Notes: generated from the sequence alone by a model not told the origin. A stretch of 64,000 nucleotides of DNA from JAFASC01 sp034669505 (GCA_034669505.1 JAXDNJ010000023.1:7386-71385), one strand, 5' to 3'; positions 44,012 to 53,330 are shown, counted from the first letter of the stretch. Made by a program: numbers and translations.

Positions 44012-45025
44012 ATGAACCGTCCGCTTGCTTCGATTGCCCTTTTTGCCGGCGTTCTCCTCTCCGTGCCGTGCCTCGCCGCGACCGTGGACCAAGTGAAGAG
44101 CCGCGGCTACCTCGTCTGCGGCTCGAATCCGGGGCTGCCAGGGTTCGGCCTGCCGGATGACAAGGGCAACTGGACCGGCTTCGATATCGACTTTTGCCGT
44201 GCCGTCGCTTCGACGATCTTCAACGATCCGAACAAGGTCCGCTTTCTTCCCCTGACGGCCAAGGACCGCTTCACGGCGCTGCAATCGGGTGAGATCGATG
44301 TGCTGTCGCGCAACACGACCTGGACGCAGTCGCGCGAGGTGGCGCAGGGCTTCCTCTTTCCGGCGGTCACCTACTACGATGGTCAGGGCTTCATGGTGCG
44401 CAAGAAGCTTGGCGTGAATTCGGCCCCGGAATTGGACGGCGCGTCGATCTGCGTGCAGCAAGGCACGACCACGGAGCTCAACCTTGCCGACTTCTTCCGC
44501 ACGCATGGCAAGAAATACGAGCCGGTCGTGTTTGCGACCGCGGATGAGGCTGTCAAAGCTTACGATAGCGGGCGCTGCGACTCCTTTACGACTGACGGAT
44601 CGCAGCTCGTCTCCGAGCGCCTGAAGCTCGCGACGCCCGACGATCACATCATTCTGCCGGAAGTCATCTCGAAAGAGCCGCTGGGCCCGACCGTGCGCCA
44701 GGGGGATGACCAGTGGTTCAACCTCGTGCGCTGGACAGCATTCGCCATGCTTGACGCGGAAGAACTCGGCATCACGCAGAAGAATGTTGACGAGCAAGCC
44801 AAGGGCACGAACCCCGAAGTGCGCCGCCTGCTCGGGGCCGAGGGCAATTACGGCAGCAACCTTGGGCTAACGCAGGATTGGGCCTATCGCATCATCAAGA
44901 GTGTCGGAAATTACGGCGAGGTGTTCGACCGCAATCTCGGCGAGGGTTCGCGGCTTAAATTGAAACGCGGGCTCAACGCGCTCTACAATAAGGGCGGCAT
45001 CCAGTACGCGCCGCCGATCCGGTAG
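44012..45025 (+). CDS. aapJ: General L-amino acid ABC transporter substrate-binding protein
   Basis: A 337-residue periplasmic binding protein with a signal peptide (MNRPLASIALFAGVLLSVPCLAA). VKSRGYLVCGSNPGLPGFG and GFDIDFCRAVASTIFNDPNKV are typical of AapJ, which binds a wide range of L-amino acids. The ATG at 44012 begins the signal peptide; the upstream in-frame extension lies in the promoter region. It starts the aapJ-aapQ-aapM set. Confidence 0.9.
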   Translation: MNRPLASIALFAGVLLSVPCLAATVDQVKSRGYLVCGSNPGLPGFGLPDDKGNWTGFDIDFCRAVASTIFNDPNKVRFLPLTAKDRFTALQSGEIDVLSRNTTWTQSREVAQGFLFPAVTYYDGQGFMVRKKLGVNSAPELDGASICVQQGTTTELNLADFFRTHGKKYEPVVFATADEAVKAYDSGRCDSFTTDGSQLVSERLKLATPDDHIILPEVISKEPLGPTVRQGDDQWFNLVRWTAFAMLDAEELGITQKNVDEQAKGTNPEVRRLLGAEGNYGSNLGLTQDWAYRIIKSVGNYGEVFDRNLGEGSRLKLKRGLNALYNKGGIQYAPPIR

Positions 45026-45066
45026 GCGCAGCGAACGGCGGGCGCGCGGCATAGGGCAGGGGACAA

Positions 45067-46254
45067 ATGAGCGCTCCCGCCGCACCGCTCGCCACCGAAC
45101 GACCGCCGATCTGGAACGATCCCTTCTGGCGCGGACTCGCGGGCCAGATACTGCTTGTCGCAGGCGTCGCGTTTCTGGCGATCGAAGCGACGATCAACGC
45201 CCGCGACAACATGCATGCACGCGGTATCCCCACCGATCTTTCCTTCTGGAATATGCCGGCGGGATTCGACATCAACCAGTCGTTCGTCTCGTATTCGGCA
45301 CTGTCGGCATACGGCCGCGCATTCGTTGTCGGTCTGCTCAACACGTTGTTTGTTGCTGTCATCGGAGTGATCTTCGCCACGATCGTGGGGTTTGCGGTCG
45401 GCGCTGCACGGCTGTCGAAGAGCTGGCTGCTCGCGCGACTCGCGACGGTCTATGTCGAGGTCATCCGCAACATCCCGCTGCTCCTGCAGCTCCTCTTCTG
45501 GTACAACGCGGTGTTGAAGCCGCTGCCCGGGCCGCGACAGTCGGTCGACATTTTCGGCTTCGCCTTCGTCAATAATCGCGGTCTTTTTGTCCCGGAGCCG
45601 GTCGCGCGGGACGGCTTCGATTATGTGCTGATCGCGTTCGCGATCGGGATCATCGGTTCGGCCATCTTTTGGTACATCGCGCGTCGGCGGCAGATCGAGA
45701 CCGGCGCGCAATGGCCGGTTTTACCCATCAGCCTCGCGCTTATTCTCGGGCTGCCGATCCTCATTTATTTTCTGAGTGGGCGGCCGCTCGGCGTCGCGAT
45801 ACCGCAATTGCGCGGCTTCAACTTCGTCGGCGGTATCAGGCTTTCGCCGGAACTCGTCGCGCTGCTTCTGAGCCTGATTCTCTACACAGCCTCCTTCATT
45901 GCCGAGATCGTGCGCGCCGGCATTCAATCGGTGCCGCGCGGCCAGGGCGAAGCCTCGCTTGCGTTGGGTCTGCGCCCCGGTCCGGTGCGGCGGCTCGTTG
46001 TCATGCCGCAAGCAATGCGCGTCATCATCCCGCCGCTGACCAACCAATATCTGAACCTCACGAAGAATTCCTCGCTCGCCGTGTTCATCGGCTACCCGGA
46101 TCTCGTGCAAATTTTTGCCGGTACGGTGCTCAATCAGACCGGCGCGGCGGTGCAGGTCATCTTCATTACCATGGCTGTCTATCTCGCGATTTCGCTGGGG
46201 ACCTCGGCGGTGATGAATCTCTACGCGCGCCATACCGCGATCAAGGAGCGCTAG
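45067..46254 (+). CDS. aapQ: General L-amino acid ABC transporter permease
   Basis: A 395-residue inner-membrane permease, longer than usual for polar amino-acid permeases, as AapQ is. It has about eight membrane segments; YVEVIRNIPLLLQLLFWYNA and the EAA loop GQGEASLALGLRPGPVRRLV near the C-terminus are characteristic, the latter contacting the ATPase. It forms a heterodimer with AapM. It follows aapJ by 41 bases. Confidence 0.9.
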   Translation: MSAPAAPLATERPPIWNDPFWRGLAGQILLVAGVAFLAIEATINARDNMHARGIPTDLSFWNMPAGFDINQSFVSYSALSAYGRAFVVGLLNTLFVAVIGVIFATIVGFAVGAARLSKSWLLARLATVYVEVIRNIPLLLQLLFWYNAVLKPLPGPRQSVDIFGFAFVNNRGLFVPEPVARDGFDYVLIAFAIGIIGSAIFWYIARRRQIETGAQWPVLPISLALILGLPILIYFLSGRPLGVAIPQLRGFNFVGGIRLSPELVALLLSLILYTASFIAEIVRAGIQSVPRGQGEASLALGLRPGPVRRLVVMPQAMRVIIPPLTNQYLNLTKNSSLAVFIGYPDLVQIFAGTVLNQTGAAVQVIFITMAVYLAISLGTSAVMNLYARHTAIKER

Positions 46255-46286
46255 GGCTATGAAGGCGGTCCAGTGAGCGCGATCCA

Positions 46287-47435
46287 ATGAGCGCCATTCA
46301 GGACTCGCTCGACGAGACATTCTTTGTCCGCACGGAAACCGCGCCCGAGCAACCGCCGCCGCTCGCCGTTGGCGGTGCGATCGGATGGGTCCGCGCTAAC
46401 CTCTTCCGCGACGTATGGACGAGCATTCTGACTCTAGTCGGAGCGGCGATCGCGATCTGGTTCGGCACCGATATTGTGCGCTACATGATCATCGACGCGG
46501 TCTGGTCGGCGCCGGACGGTGGGGCCTGCCGGGCGCCGGGAGCCGGCGCCTGTTGGGCCTATGTCTGGCGCAAGCTGCCGTACTTTATCTACGGCTCCTA
46601 TCCCATCGATGAACGTTGGCGCGTCGACGTCACTCTGGGCCTCGGCACGGTTCTGATCGCCTGGCTTTTATGGCCGGCGTCGCCGCGCAAAGGCATTGGC
46701 GCGCTTCTGTTCTTTGTGGCGTTTCCGATCCTTGCCTATGTCTTGCTTTACGGCGTGCCGGCGTTTGGCCTACCGCAAGTGCCGACCAATCTTTGGGGTG
46801 GCATGTTCGTCAGCCTGCTCGTCGCTCTCGTCGGCATGGTGTTCTCCCTGCCGGGCGGCGTGCTTCTCGCGCTCGGGCGCCGCTCACGCCTGCCGGCGGT
46901 GCGTGCCGCTTCGATCGGCTTCATCGAATTCGTCCGCGGCGTGCCGCTGATCACCGTGTTGTTCATGGCGAACACGATGCTGCCGCTGTTCGTCCCGGAG
47001 CAGTTTTCGCCCGACCGGCTGGTGCGGCCGTTGATCGGTGTTGCGCTGTTTGCGTCGGCCTATATGGCCGAAGTGGTGCGCGGCGGCTTGAACGCGATTC
47101 CCCGCGGGCAGTTCGAAGCCGCACAGGCGCTGGGCCTGCGTTATCCGCAGATGATGCGGCTGATCGTGCTGCCGCAGGCACTGACCATCGTCATTCCCGG
47201 CGTGGTCAACACGTTTATTGGCCTTTTTAAAGACACGACACTTGTCGCCATCGTCGGTATCTTCGACTTCCTGCGCACGGTCGACACGGCGCGTCTCGAT
47301 CCGGAATGGGCCGGGCCGACGATTTCGACGACGGGCTACCTCTTCGCCGCGATGTTCTATTTCGTTTTCTGCTTCGGCATGTCGCGCTATTCGCTGGCGA
47401 TGGAGCGGCGGCTCGCGGCCGGACGCAACCGGTAG
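46287..47435 (+). CDS. aapM: General L-amino acid ABC transporter permease
   Basis: A 382-residue partner permease of AapQ with about eight membrane segments, the motif GFIEFVRGVPLITVLFMANT and the EAA loop GQFEAAQALGLRYPQMMRLI. The operon in rhizobia is aapJQMP; here aapM is followed directly by a convergent acyltransferase gene that overlaps its 3' end by 49 bases, so the ATPase gene aapP is absent from this locus. Confidence 0.9.
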   Translation: MSAIQDSLDETFFVRTETAPEQPPPLAVGGAIGWVRANLFRDVWTSILTLVGAAIAIWFGTDIVRYMIIDAVWSAPDGGACRAPGAGACWAYVWRKLPYFIYGSYPIDERWRVDVTLGLGTVLIAWLLWPASPRKGIGALLFFVAFPILAYVLLYGVPAFGLPQVPTNLWGGMFVSLLVALVGMVFSLPGGVLLALGRRSRLPAVRAASIGFIEFVRGVPLITVLFMANTMLPLFVPEQFSPDRLVRPLIGVALFASAYMAEVVRGGLNAIPRGQFEAAQALGLRYPQMMRLIVLPQALTIVIPGVVNTFIGLFKDTTLVAIVGIFDFLRTVDTARLDPEWAGPTISTTGYLFAAMFYFVFCFGMSRYSLAMERRLAAGRNR

Positions 47436-48499
47436 CTTCCCGAGGCCGGCGAAAGCCACCTGCGCATTGGCCCTTCGTAGAAGCGGCAAACCACGAGCGC
47501 GAGGGGGATCGTGACCACAATGGTCGCGGCTGTTAGAGCAGCCCATCCATAATAGCCGCCGATGCTTAGAGCATTGATCGCCTCCGCCGCAAGCAGCATG
47601 ACGAAAGCGTGCAAGAGATAAACCGAATACGACGCGTCGCCGAGCGCGGGGAGGGGCGACCTTGTCAGGAACGTTGGCGCGCCACCCCGCTCGGCGAGTG
47701 CAACAAGTCCGATGAATACCGGAAAGGCCCCGATCGACAAGGACGCCGGCGCAGGCGAAAGCATCAGGACGACGAGAGCAATTGCCGCGCCGTAAACCCA
47801 TTTCCACGAGAGTTTAATCGATGGCGCTCGTTCGACAATGACGCAGACCGCCATGCCGGCGACGAAGCTCGGCATCGCGCGGAGCATGCCCATATCGAAT
47901 GTCGCGTGCATCCAGTCGCGCATGCCAAGTGCATCGCGCGTAAGCGCAAGCGCCAGCGCAAATATCATCGCGGCAACGATCGCGACGCGCGGCCCGACGC
48001 GCAGGACGAACGCCGCGAGCGTCGGAAACAGGAGATAGAGGAACCATTCGGCCGAGATCGACCAGGAAGGAAAATCCAGCGACAGCGTTTGCGTCACGCC
48101 GAATGAATGCAACAGCATCAGATTGGGCAGCGCCGCGGCGGGATCAAGGACCGGGGCGATGCGGGTCGCCATGGGTTTGCTGGCAACGGCGAGCGCCAGC
48201 ACGGCAAACACGATCGCCATCAAAGCGTGCAGCGGATATATGCGCGCGAACCGCTTCTGCAGGAAGCGGAGATAGTCGCTGCCGCTCGCAACCGCGGCGC
48301 CGTGCGCATGCATCAGCACGAAGCCGGAGAGGGCGAAGAAGAAATCGACACAGAGGCGGAAATTCTCGAACGCCGTCACATGCGTGTTCCAGCCCATGAC
48401 GCCGGCATAGATCGCGCAGTGATAGAGCACGATGCCAAGTGCCGCGATGAAGCGGAATGCGTCGAGCGCGACGTAGCGATATTTAGGCTGGCTACCCAC
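47387..48499 (-). CDS. Acyltransferase 3 family membrane protein
   Basis: A 370-residue protein with about ten membrane segments. RYVALDAFRFIAALGIVLYH has the Arg and His of the O-acyltransferase family, with FFFALSGFVLMH and RFARIYPLH following. It probably acetylates a surface polysaccharide; the acceptor is unknown. The C-terminal 16 or so codons overlap the aapM 3' end on the other strand. It is only distantly like the acyltransferase at 26761. Confidence 0.85.
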   Translation of the reverse strand: MGSQPKYRYVALDAFRFIAALGIVLYHCAIYAGVMGWNTHVTAFENFRLCVDFFFALSGFVLMHAHGAAVASGSDYLRFLQKRFARIYPLHALMAIVFAVLALAVASKPMATRIAPVLDPAAALPNLMLLHSFGVTQTLSLDFPSWSISAEWFLYLLFPTLAAFVLRVGPRVAIVAAMIFALALALTRDALGMRDWMHATFDMGMLRAMPSFVAGMAVCVIVERAPSIKLSWKWVYGAAIALVVLMLSPAPASLSIGAFPVFIGLVALAERGGAPTFLTRSPLPALGDASYSVYLLHAFVMLLAAEAINALSIGGYYGWAALTAATIVVTIPLALVVCRFYEGPMRRWLSPASGSYRLRPAASRRSIASE

Positions 48500-48564
48500 C
48501 CGCGGCAGGGTAGGGCCGCCGGGTTAAAGCCAAGGAAACAGCGGCCCGCAAACTCCGCCCGCTT

Positions 48565-49950
48565 CTATAGCCGCAGCGGCAGCGTCAGCCAGCGCGGCGC
48601 CCCGGCGGCGCTTTTGGCGTAGATCAGCGCGTTGCGCTGGCCGCTATTGCAGCGGTCAAGCAGCTTCTTCTCCAATTCTGCGACGGAACGCACGTCCTCC
48701 ATTTGCACTTTGATGATCATGTCGCCTGGCTTGAACTTGGCGCCGCTCGCCGCCGTATCTTCGACGACATTGGTGACGATCGGGCCCGATACCTCGCCCT
48801 CAATTCTGAACTTCATCTTCAGGTCATCAGAGGGGTCGGCGACATCGAAGCCGAAGTCCCGCATCTTGGTAAAGATCGGCGGGCGCATCGTTTCGTTCTT
48901 GTAGGAGACCCAGAGTTCCTGCGGCCATTCCCTGACAATGACGGGTGCCGTGCGAGTCGTGCCATTCCGCCACACGCGCAGCTGCAGCGTGCGGCCGATC
49001 GCCATGGCCACCAGCCGGTTGAGCACCCGGTAGTCGGAAATCTTCTGGTTGCCGTAGCCCTGGATGACGTCACCTACCTCGATGCCTGCCTCGGCCGCGG
49101 GACCACCCGGCGTGACCTCCGCAACGATCGCCCCGCTATTCATCGGCAATGCCAACGCATCGGACATTTCCGCCGTCAGGGTCTGGATGCGCATGCCGAG
49201 CCAGCCGAGATGCGGGCGCCCATAATCGCGGATCTGCTCGACCAGGAAGCGCACGTCATTTGAGGGAATCGCAAAGCCGAGCCCGATCGAGCCGCTGCTC
49301 GCTGAATCGGAAAAAATCTGATTGTTGATGCCGATCACCTCGCCGGCCATGTTGAACAGAGGACCGCCGGAATTGCCGTGATTGATCGCCGCGTCGGTCT
49401 GGATGAATTCGTCATACGGCGTGCCGCTCAAGTCGCGGTGTAGCGCGCTGACGATGCCCGATGTGACCGTGCTCGAGAGGCCGAGCGGATTGCCGATGGC
49501 GATGACGCGGTCGCCGACCCGCACCTTGTCGCTGTCGCCGACTTTGATCGAGGGGAGCGGGTGGTCCACCTCGATCTTGAGAATCGCGAGGTCGAAGGTG
49601 AGGCCCTTGCCGAGCAGGCGCGCCTGAACGGAGGTGCGATCTGATAGATTGACGGTGATCTCGTAGGCGTTGTCGATCACGTGTTTGTTGGTGATGATGA
49701 TGCCGGTCGGATCGACGATGACCCCGGAGCCGACGAGATCGACGATGTGGGGCGCATAGCTGACGTTCTTCGTGTCGCCGTCCGGCTTCATCGGCGCCTG
49801 GCCGATGCCTTTGATGGAGATGTTGACGACCGCCGGCGCCGCGCGCGCGACGAGATCGGCGAAGGATTCGGGCTGGGCGTCCAGGCCGGCAGCCGGCAGA
49901 AGGAAGAGGCCGGCGAATACCGCGGGGAAGAGGGCGCGCCAGGAAGCCAT
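48565..49950 (-). CDS. Periplasmic HtrA/DegP-like serine protease
   Basis: A 461-residue protein with a signal peptide (to about residue 25), a trypsin-like domain and two PDZ domains (about 225-310 and 370-450). The catalytic triad is His90 (ITNKHVID), Asp120 (TFDLAILK) and Ser194 (HGNSGGPL). It should degrade or refold misfolded envelope proteins. The ATG at 49950 begins the signal peptide; a Met 11 codons upstream is less likely. It stands alone, with a small exported repeat protein gene upstream. Confidence 0.9.
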   Translation of the reverse strand: MASWRALFPAVFAGLFLLPAAGLDAQPESFADLVARAAPAVVNISIKGIGQAPMKPDGDTKNVSYAPHIVDLVGSGVIVDPTGIIITNKHVIDNAYEITVNLSDRTSVQARLLGKGLTFDLAILKIEVDHPLPSIKVGDSDKVRVGDRVIAIGNPLGLSSTVTSGIVSALHRDLSGTPYDEFIQTDAAINHGNSGGPLFNMAGEVIGINNQIFSDSASSGSIGLGFAIPSNDVRFLVEQIRDYGRPHLGWLGMRIQTLTAEMSDALALPMNSGAIVAEVTPGGPAAEAGIEVGDVIQGYGNQKISDYRVLNRLVAMAIGRTLQLRVWRNGTTRTAPVIVREWPQELWVSYKNETMRPPIFTKMRDFGFDVADPSDDLKMKFRIEGEVSGPIVTNVVEDTAASGAKFKPGDMIIKVQMEDVRSVAELEKKLLDRCNSGQRNALIYAKSAAGAPRWLTLPLRL

Positions 49951-50087
49951 GCTCTTACTCCGAACGAAAACGGCGGGGCGCATTGGCGTCCCGCCGGGGA
50001 TATAGACTTTTCCAAACTCGACGCGAAGAACGCGAAGCGTGCTTCGGCGGCCGGATTACTTGCCGGCGAGATTACTTGGCGCCTGGA

Positions 50088-50303
50088 CTACTTGGCGGCC
50101 GGATCCTTCGGCTTGCCGGCGACCGGATTGCCGGTGCCTTCGGGCTTTCCGGCGACGAAATTGCCCGAGCCTTCGGGCTTCCCGGCGACGAAATTGCCGG
50201 TGCCCTGCGGGCCGGTGTTGGTGGTTCCACCCGCGGTCTGGGCGAAAGCGGGTGCGGCGGCGAGCAGCCCGGCGGCGAGCAGCGCAAATTTGAGGGTCTT
50301 CAT
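50088..50303 (-). CDS. Small exported protein with 11-residue G-T-G-N repeats (copy 2)
   Basis: A 71-residue protein with a signal peptide (MKTLKFALLAAGLLAAAPAFA) and three tandem 11-residue repeats, GTGNFVAGKPE, GSGNFVAGKPE and GTGNPVAGKPK, ending DPAAK. It is a paralogue of the protein at 10034-10270. No known domain matches. The repeats are also regular at DNA level, which creates long open frames on the other strand. A ribosome site (AGAGGATTGGAC) precedes the ATG. Confidence 0.75.
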   Translation of the reverse strand: MKTLKFALLAAGLLAAAPAFAQTAGGTTNTGPQGTGNFVAGKPEGSGNFVAGKPEGTGNPVAGKPKDPAAK

Positions 50304-50604
50304 GTCCAATCCTCTTCCGTTTTTACGCCGCACCGGCAAGAGCGCCCCCGCGGCGGATGGCCGTAACTTGGCGGGCCTCGCCGCGCTATTCAAGTCGCAA
50401 ATGATCATCTGCGGTCACAAACCGTTCATCGCACTTGAGCCGGAGTGATGCGGATCTGCGGTTTACTTCGGTATACATGCAGAGGGGGAGTAGTTTGCAT
50501 TCCGCGGCAGACGCGGTCTGCGCTGCGGACGATATGCACCGCGTCTGTATGTGGAATACCAGCCGGCCATCAGGCGCGCATCGTTGTCGCCGCACGCAAG
50601 CGCG

Positions 50605-51010
50605 TACGAAAACATGAGGACACGGGACGCCGGGCGGCCGTTCCTAAGAATTAAAAGCCGGTCGCCCGGCGTCCTCGTGTGCGGCGGTTTCCGTCTTTCG
50701 CGTCCCGCATCTTCACGGACCTGGTTGGCTCGAAGCCAGCCTCGATCCGCTCAAGCGCATGAAGCACGCGGACCGGTCGTATTGCCGGACGGGCGGGTCA
50801 CTCGGCGCCTTACCTCTTCCGCACCCGCAGGTTTCGCCGGGAGCGGGTGTCGGCTTGACGCCGTTTGCGAAAGCCTCCCGAGGCCTAGGGTTAGGTGGAC
50901 CCTCAGCCGCAGGCGCCGCTCCCCGCCCGCACTTCGGAACCACTTCCGGAAGCGCCCTCGTGTGGGCGGGGATGCGGTGAGGATACGAGGGTGGCGGGGA
51001 CCGGGGATAA
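50605..51010. repeat. Palindrome-rich intergenic block
   Basis: Within the roughly 790 bases between the repeat-protein gene and the GNAT gene no real coding frame is seen, but there are strong inverted repeats: ACGCCGGGCG with CGCCCGGCGT (50627-50672), and CCCCGCCCGCAC with GTGTGGGCGGGG (arms 50921-50932 and 50960-50971), plus shorter ones. Open frames here are without codon-use support; the block resembles dispersed intergenic elements of rhizobial genomes, which is an inference. Confidence 0.55.
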
Positions 51011-51094
51011 GTTTTCGAACATTAAATTTTGGCGGCAGCGCGAGCCCAGCCATGCGAAGGGCTTCCGGCCATGACGCCATGGTCGCCGCAGAGC

Positions 51095-51631
51095 TCAAGC
51101 AGAACCGATTTCCAGCACCCAGCGCGTCACCGGCTGGTGGAAGTTCAACGGACCCGGCACCGTCTCATGCGTTTTGACATATTTGAAGCCTGCCGCCTGC
51201 AACGTCCGGTTCGGCGCGACATTGAGCGCGTGCGGCTCGCAAAAGAGCCGGCTGATCCGCAGCGTGTCGAAATAGATTTTCGCGCTTTCGCGGACGAAGA
51301 ATGTTCCGTTGCCTCTTTGCCGCCGCTCGGCATCGAGGATATGTAGATGCATGTAGGCTTCTTCACCGAAGACGATCTGGTCGGCGCTCGACCAGCCGGC
51401 CGCGCGGCCGTCGATCTCCCACACGATCGCGAAAAAATTCCGCTCCTCGATCGGCAGGGCGAACAGGTGCTCGAACCTCGCCTGCCATTGCGCGCGCTCG
51501 GGCAGGCGCGAGGGGTCGACACCGAGGGTATTCAGATATTCGGGCGAGGCGGAATGGAAATAGTCGATGATCACATGCGCTTCAGAGAGCTGCATCGGCC
51601 GCGCACGGCGTGTTTCGGGCATTGAGGGCAT
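51095..51631 (-). CDS. GNAT-type N-acetyltransferase
   Basis: A 178-residue protein with an acetyltransferase-like pattern: MHLHILDAERRQRGNGTFFV covers the strand before the acetyl-CoA loop, and CEPHALNVAPNRTLQAAGF the conserved Asn/Ala segment of the C-terminal half. The substrate is unknown. The frame is open 21 codons further upstream, but those residues (GPRPGM) come from the dispersed palindrome at 51656-51748, so the ATG at 51631 is preferred. Confidence 0.75.
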   Translation of the reverse strand: MPSMPETRRARPMQLSEAHVIIDYFHSASPEYLNTLGVDPSRLPERAQWQARFEHLFALPIEERNFFAIVWEIDGRAAGWSSADQIVFGEEAYMHLHILDAERRQRGNGTFFVRESAKIYFDTLRISRLFCEPHALNVAPNRTLQAAGFKYVKTHETVPGPLNFHQPVTRWVLEIGSA

Positions 51632-51655
51632 GGCACTGCGTAGCAGATGTTCGCG

Positions 51656-51748
51656 CGTCATGCCCGGCCTTGGGCCGGGCATCCACGAAGGCAAAGGCCG
51701 GGTGGAATCATCGCGTCGTGGATGGCCGGACCAAGCCCGGCCATGACG
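51656..51748. repeat. Dispersed palindromic repeat, two opposed units
   Basis: Two units, 51656-51687 (CGTCATGCCCGGCC..., itself a hairpin) and 51717-51748 in opposite orientation, form a larger inverted repeat. A third unit of the same type is at 53123-53153. Elements with this ATGCCCGGCCTTGGGCCGGGCAT core are common in rhizobial genomes. Confidence 0.85.
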
Positions 51749-51880
51749 GCTGGGAAATGTCTTCTAGTCATCCCCTTCGGGCTGATAGCCGACAAACCGC
51801 GGCGTCACCGTTTCCGGTTGTTTCTTTTCCTTCGGCCAATTATCGATTTGAATAGCCTTTTTCGAAAGGGGAGGATTTCC

Positions 51881-52414
51881 ATGCCTGAGGCGGAATCTTT
51901 AAAGGACAAAGTCGCGGTCGAAGAATTCAAAATCCTGCGCGGCGAGATCGAGCTGAGGGGCTCCGAACAGCGCGCAATGGAGCGCTACGTGATTCTTGCC
52001 GACGCTGCGATTTACGGTGTCCTAGTTTTCCCGAAGGAGGGGCAAAATGCCGGAAGCCAAGCCCTTCATCAGCTGGCTTGGTTCCTGCCGCCGATCATCG
52101 GATTTCTGGCGCTCATTCGCTGGCGCGAAAGCGTGACTATGATCGATTACCTGGCGGAATATCTGCGCCGGCGGGAACGGCAAATAAACGCAGGCGATGT
52201 CGGGTGGGAGTGGTTTCTCCATAGGGAAAAGCGGAACGAAAAACCGATCGGCCTATTCGCCCGCACTTACGTCCTCTTTTGGTGGATTGTCATCGGCGGC
52301 ACTGGTGTGCTCGCTTGTTTGCAATATTCGGGCGGCAGCGCCTTAGGAATCCTCTCTGCCCTCGTGGTGGGAGGCGGGGTACCACTCGTCCTGTTCCGCT
52401 GGCTGGGTCGCTGA
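51881..52414 (+). CDS. Hypothetical membrane protein with two membrane regions
   Basis: A 177-residue protein starting MPEAESLKDKVAVEEFK, with hydrophobic segments near residues 42-50 and 65-85 and a strong pair near 125-175 (TYVLFWWIVIGGTGVLACLQ). It is not recognised. A good ribosome site (AAAGGGGAGG) precedes the ATG. The frame is open upstream into the palindromic repeat, which is not coding. Confidence 0.7.
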   Translation: MPEAESLKDKVAVEEFKILRGEIELRGSEQRAMERYVILADAAIYGVLVFPKEGQNAGSQALHQLAWFLPPIIGFLALIRWRESVTMIDYLAEYLRRRERQINAGDVGWEWFLHREKRNEKPIGLFARTYVLFWWIVIGGTGVLACLQYSGGSALGILSALVVGGGVPLVLFRWLGR

Positions 52415-52432
52415 GGCGCTTCGCGCCCACCG

Positions 52433-52515
52433 CTCATCCGAGCTTCGCTGACGCACTCAAGTGTTCGCAGAATGCGTAAACTTGTCTTGCGAACCCCACC
52501 TTCTCCCGCAAGCCT
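52433..52515. repeat. Dispersed palindromic repeat, copy 2
   Basis: The 55 bases at 52433-52487 match 19357-19411 at 53 positions, and the similarity continues to about 52515 (CACCTTCTCCCGCAAGC). The central hairpin ACGCACT/AATGCGT is imperfect here. One of the two differences makes an ATG at 52472, used as the start of the DUF2867 frame. Confidence 0.85.
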
Positions 52516-53035
52516 GAGCGTTGTTGAATGCGAGGTGCCACCCGGCAGCATGCTCACTCGCGAGCCGATGCAGCACGCATATTTCCGTGAGGCCTACCGG
52601 ATGCCACTGAGCCGCAAAGAGCTCGGCATCGTCGATATCTTCCTCGGCATTTTCGCCCATCATCCATTGTGGATGAAGCTGCTTCTCATCGCCCGCAACA
52701 AGGTTGCCTCTCTTGCCGGCCTCGACGCACCGAGCGCATCCGAAATCCTCCATGTCGAGATCAAGGACCGCTATGCCGTCGGCGACAAGATCGGCGTCTG
52801 GCCGATTTTCTGGCTCAGCGAGGATGAAATTGTCGCTGGGCGCAATAACAAGCATATGGATTTCAGGCTATCGGTCCTGAAAGTGCCTGACGGTGACAGA
52901 ACGAGCGTCGTCGTCTCCACCATCTGCAGCGTTCACAACCTCTCCGGTAAACTCTATCTTTTTTTCATCATTCCGTTCCACAGGTACGGAGTCCGCAAGC
53001 TGATGGCGAACGCGCTCGCGGCGGGGAGGTTGTGA
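52472..53035 (+). CDS. DUF2867-like protein, start inside a dispersed repeat
   Basis: A 187-residue frame with VVECEVPPGSMLTREPMQHAYF, YRMPLSRKELGIVDIFLGIF, ILHVEIKDRYAVGDKIGVW and SVHNLSGKLYLFFIIPFHRYGV, consistent with the DUF2867 family of unknown function. The first residues (MRKLVLRTPPSPA) are encoded by the palindromic repeat at 52433-52515, so the native start may have been replaced or may lie at the Met of residue 27. More repeat fragments follow the stop, so the gene is sandwiched between them. Confidence 0.65.
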   Translation: MRKLVLRTPPSPASLSVVECEVPPGSMLTREPMQHAYFREAYRMPLSRKELGIVDIFLGIFAHHPLWMKLLLIARNKVASLAGLDAPSASEILHVEIKDRYAVGDKIGVWPIFWLSEDEIVAGRNNKHMDFRLSVLKVPDGDRTSVVVSTICSVHNLSGKLYLFFIIPFHRYGVRKLMANALAAGRL

Positions 53036-53122
53036 GGCAACTCCGCAGCAACGACGGATGAGGGTGAAGCAGCTCCCGCCGCGCATGCAGCTGATGCGTG
53101 TCGTGCCTGCATCCGCATCGCG

Positions 53123-53330
53123 CGTCATGCCGGCCTTGGGCCGGCCATCCACGAGAGCAAAGGGCACCTGTCTTCGTGATTGTCATTCCCGCGAAGGCGG
53201 GAATCCAGAGGTGCGTTGCATTTGCCCCTGGATTCCGGCTCGCGCGTTCCGCGCGTCCGGAATGACATCGAGGCGAATCATTGGCGCCCCTTCTCCCTTT
53301 GAGGGGAGAGGGTGTTCGCGACGAAGTTGC
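53123..53330. repeat. Cluster of different dispersed palindromes
   Basis: In about 210 bases lie one unit like those at 51656 (53123-53153), a unit with ATTCCCGCGAAGGCGGGAAT and its inverted partner near CTGGATTCCGG/CCGGAATGACA (about 53181-53270), and CCCTTCTCCC/GGGGAGAGGG (about 53287-53312). No gene is seen between 53036 and 53343. Confidence 0.75.

Noticed and set aside
50551..51177. Plus-strand frame of 208 codons and smaller overlapping ones
   Set aside because: They fall in the palindrome-rich block and overlap the GNAT gene; low-complexity content and no domain or ribosome site.
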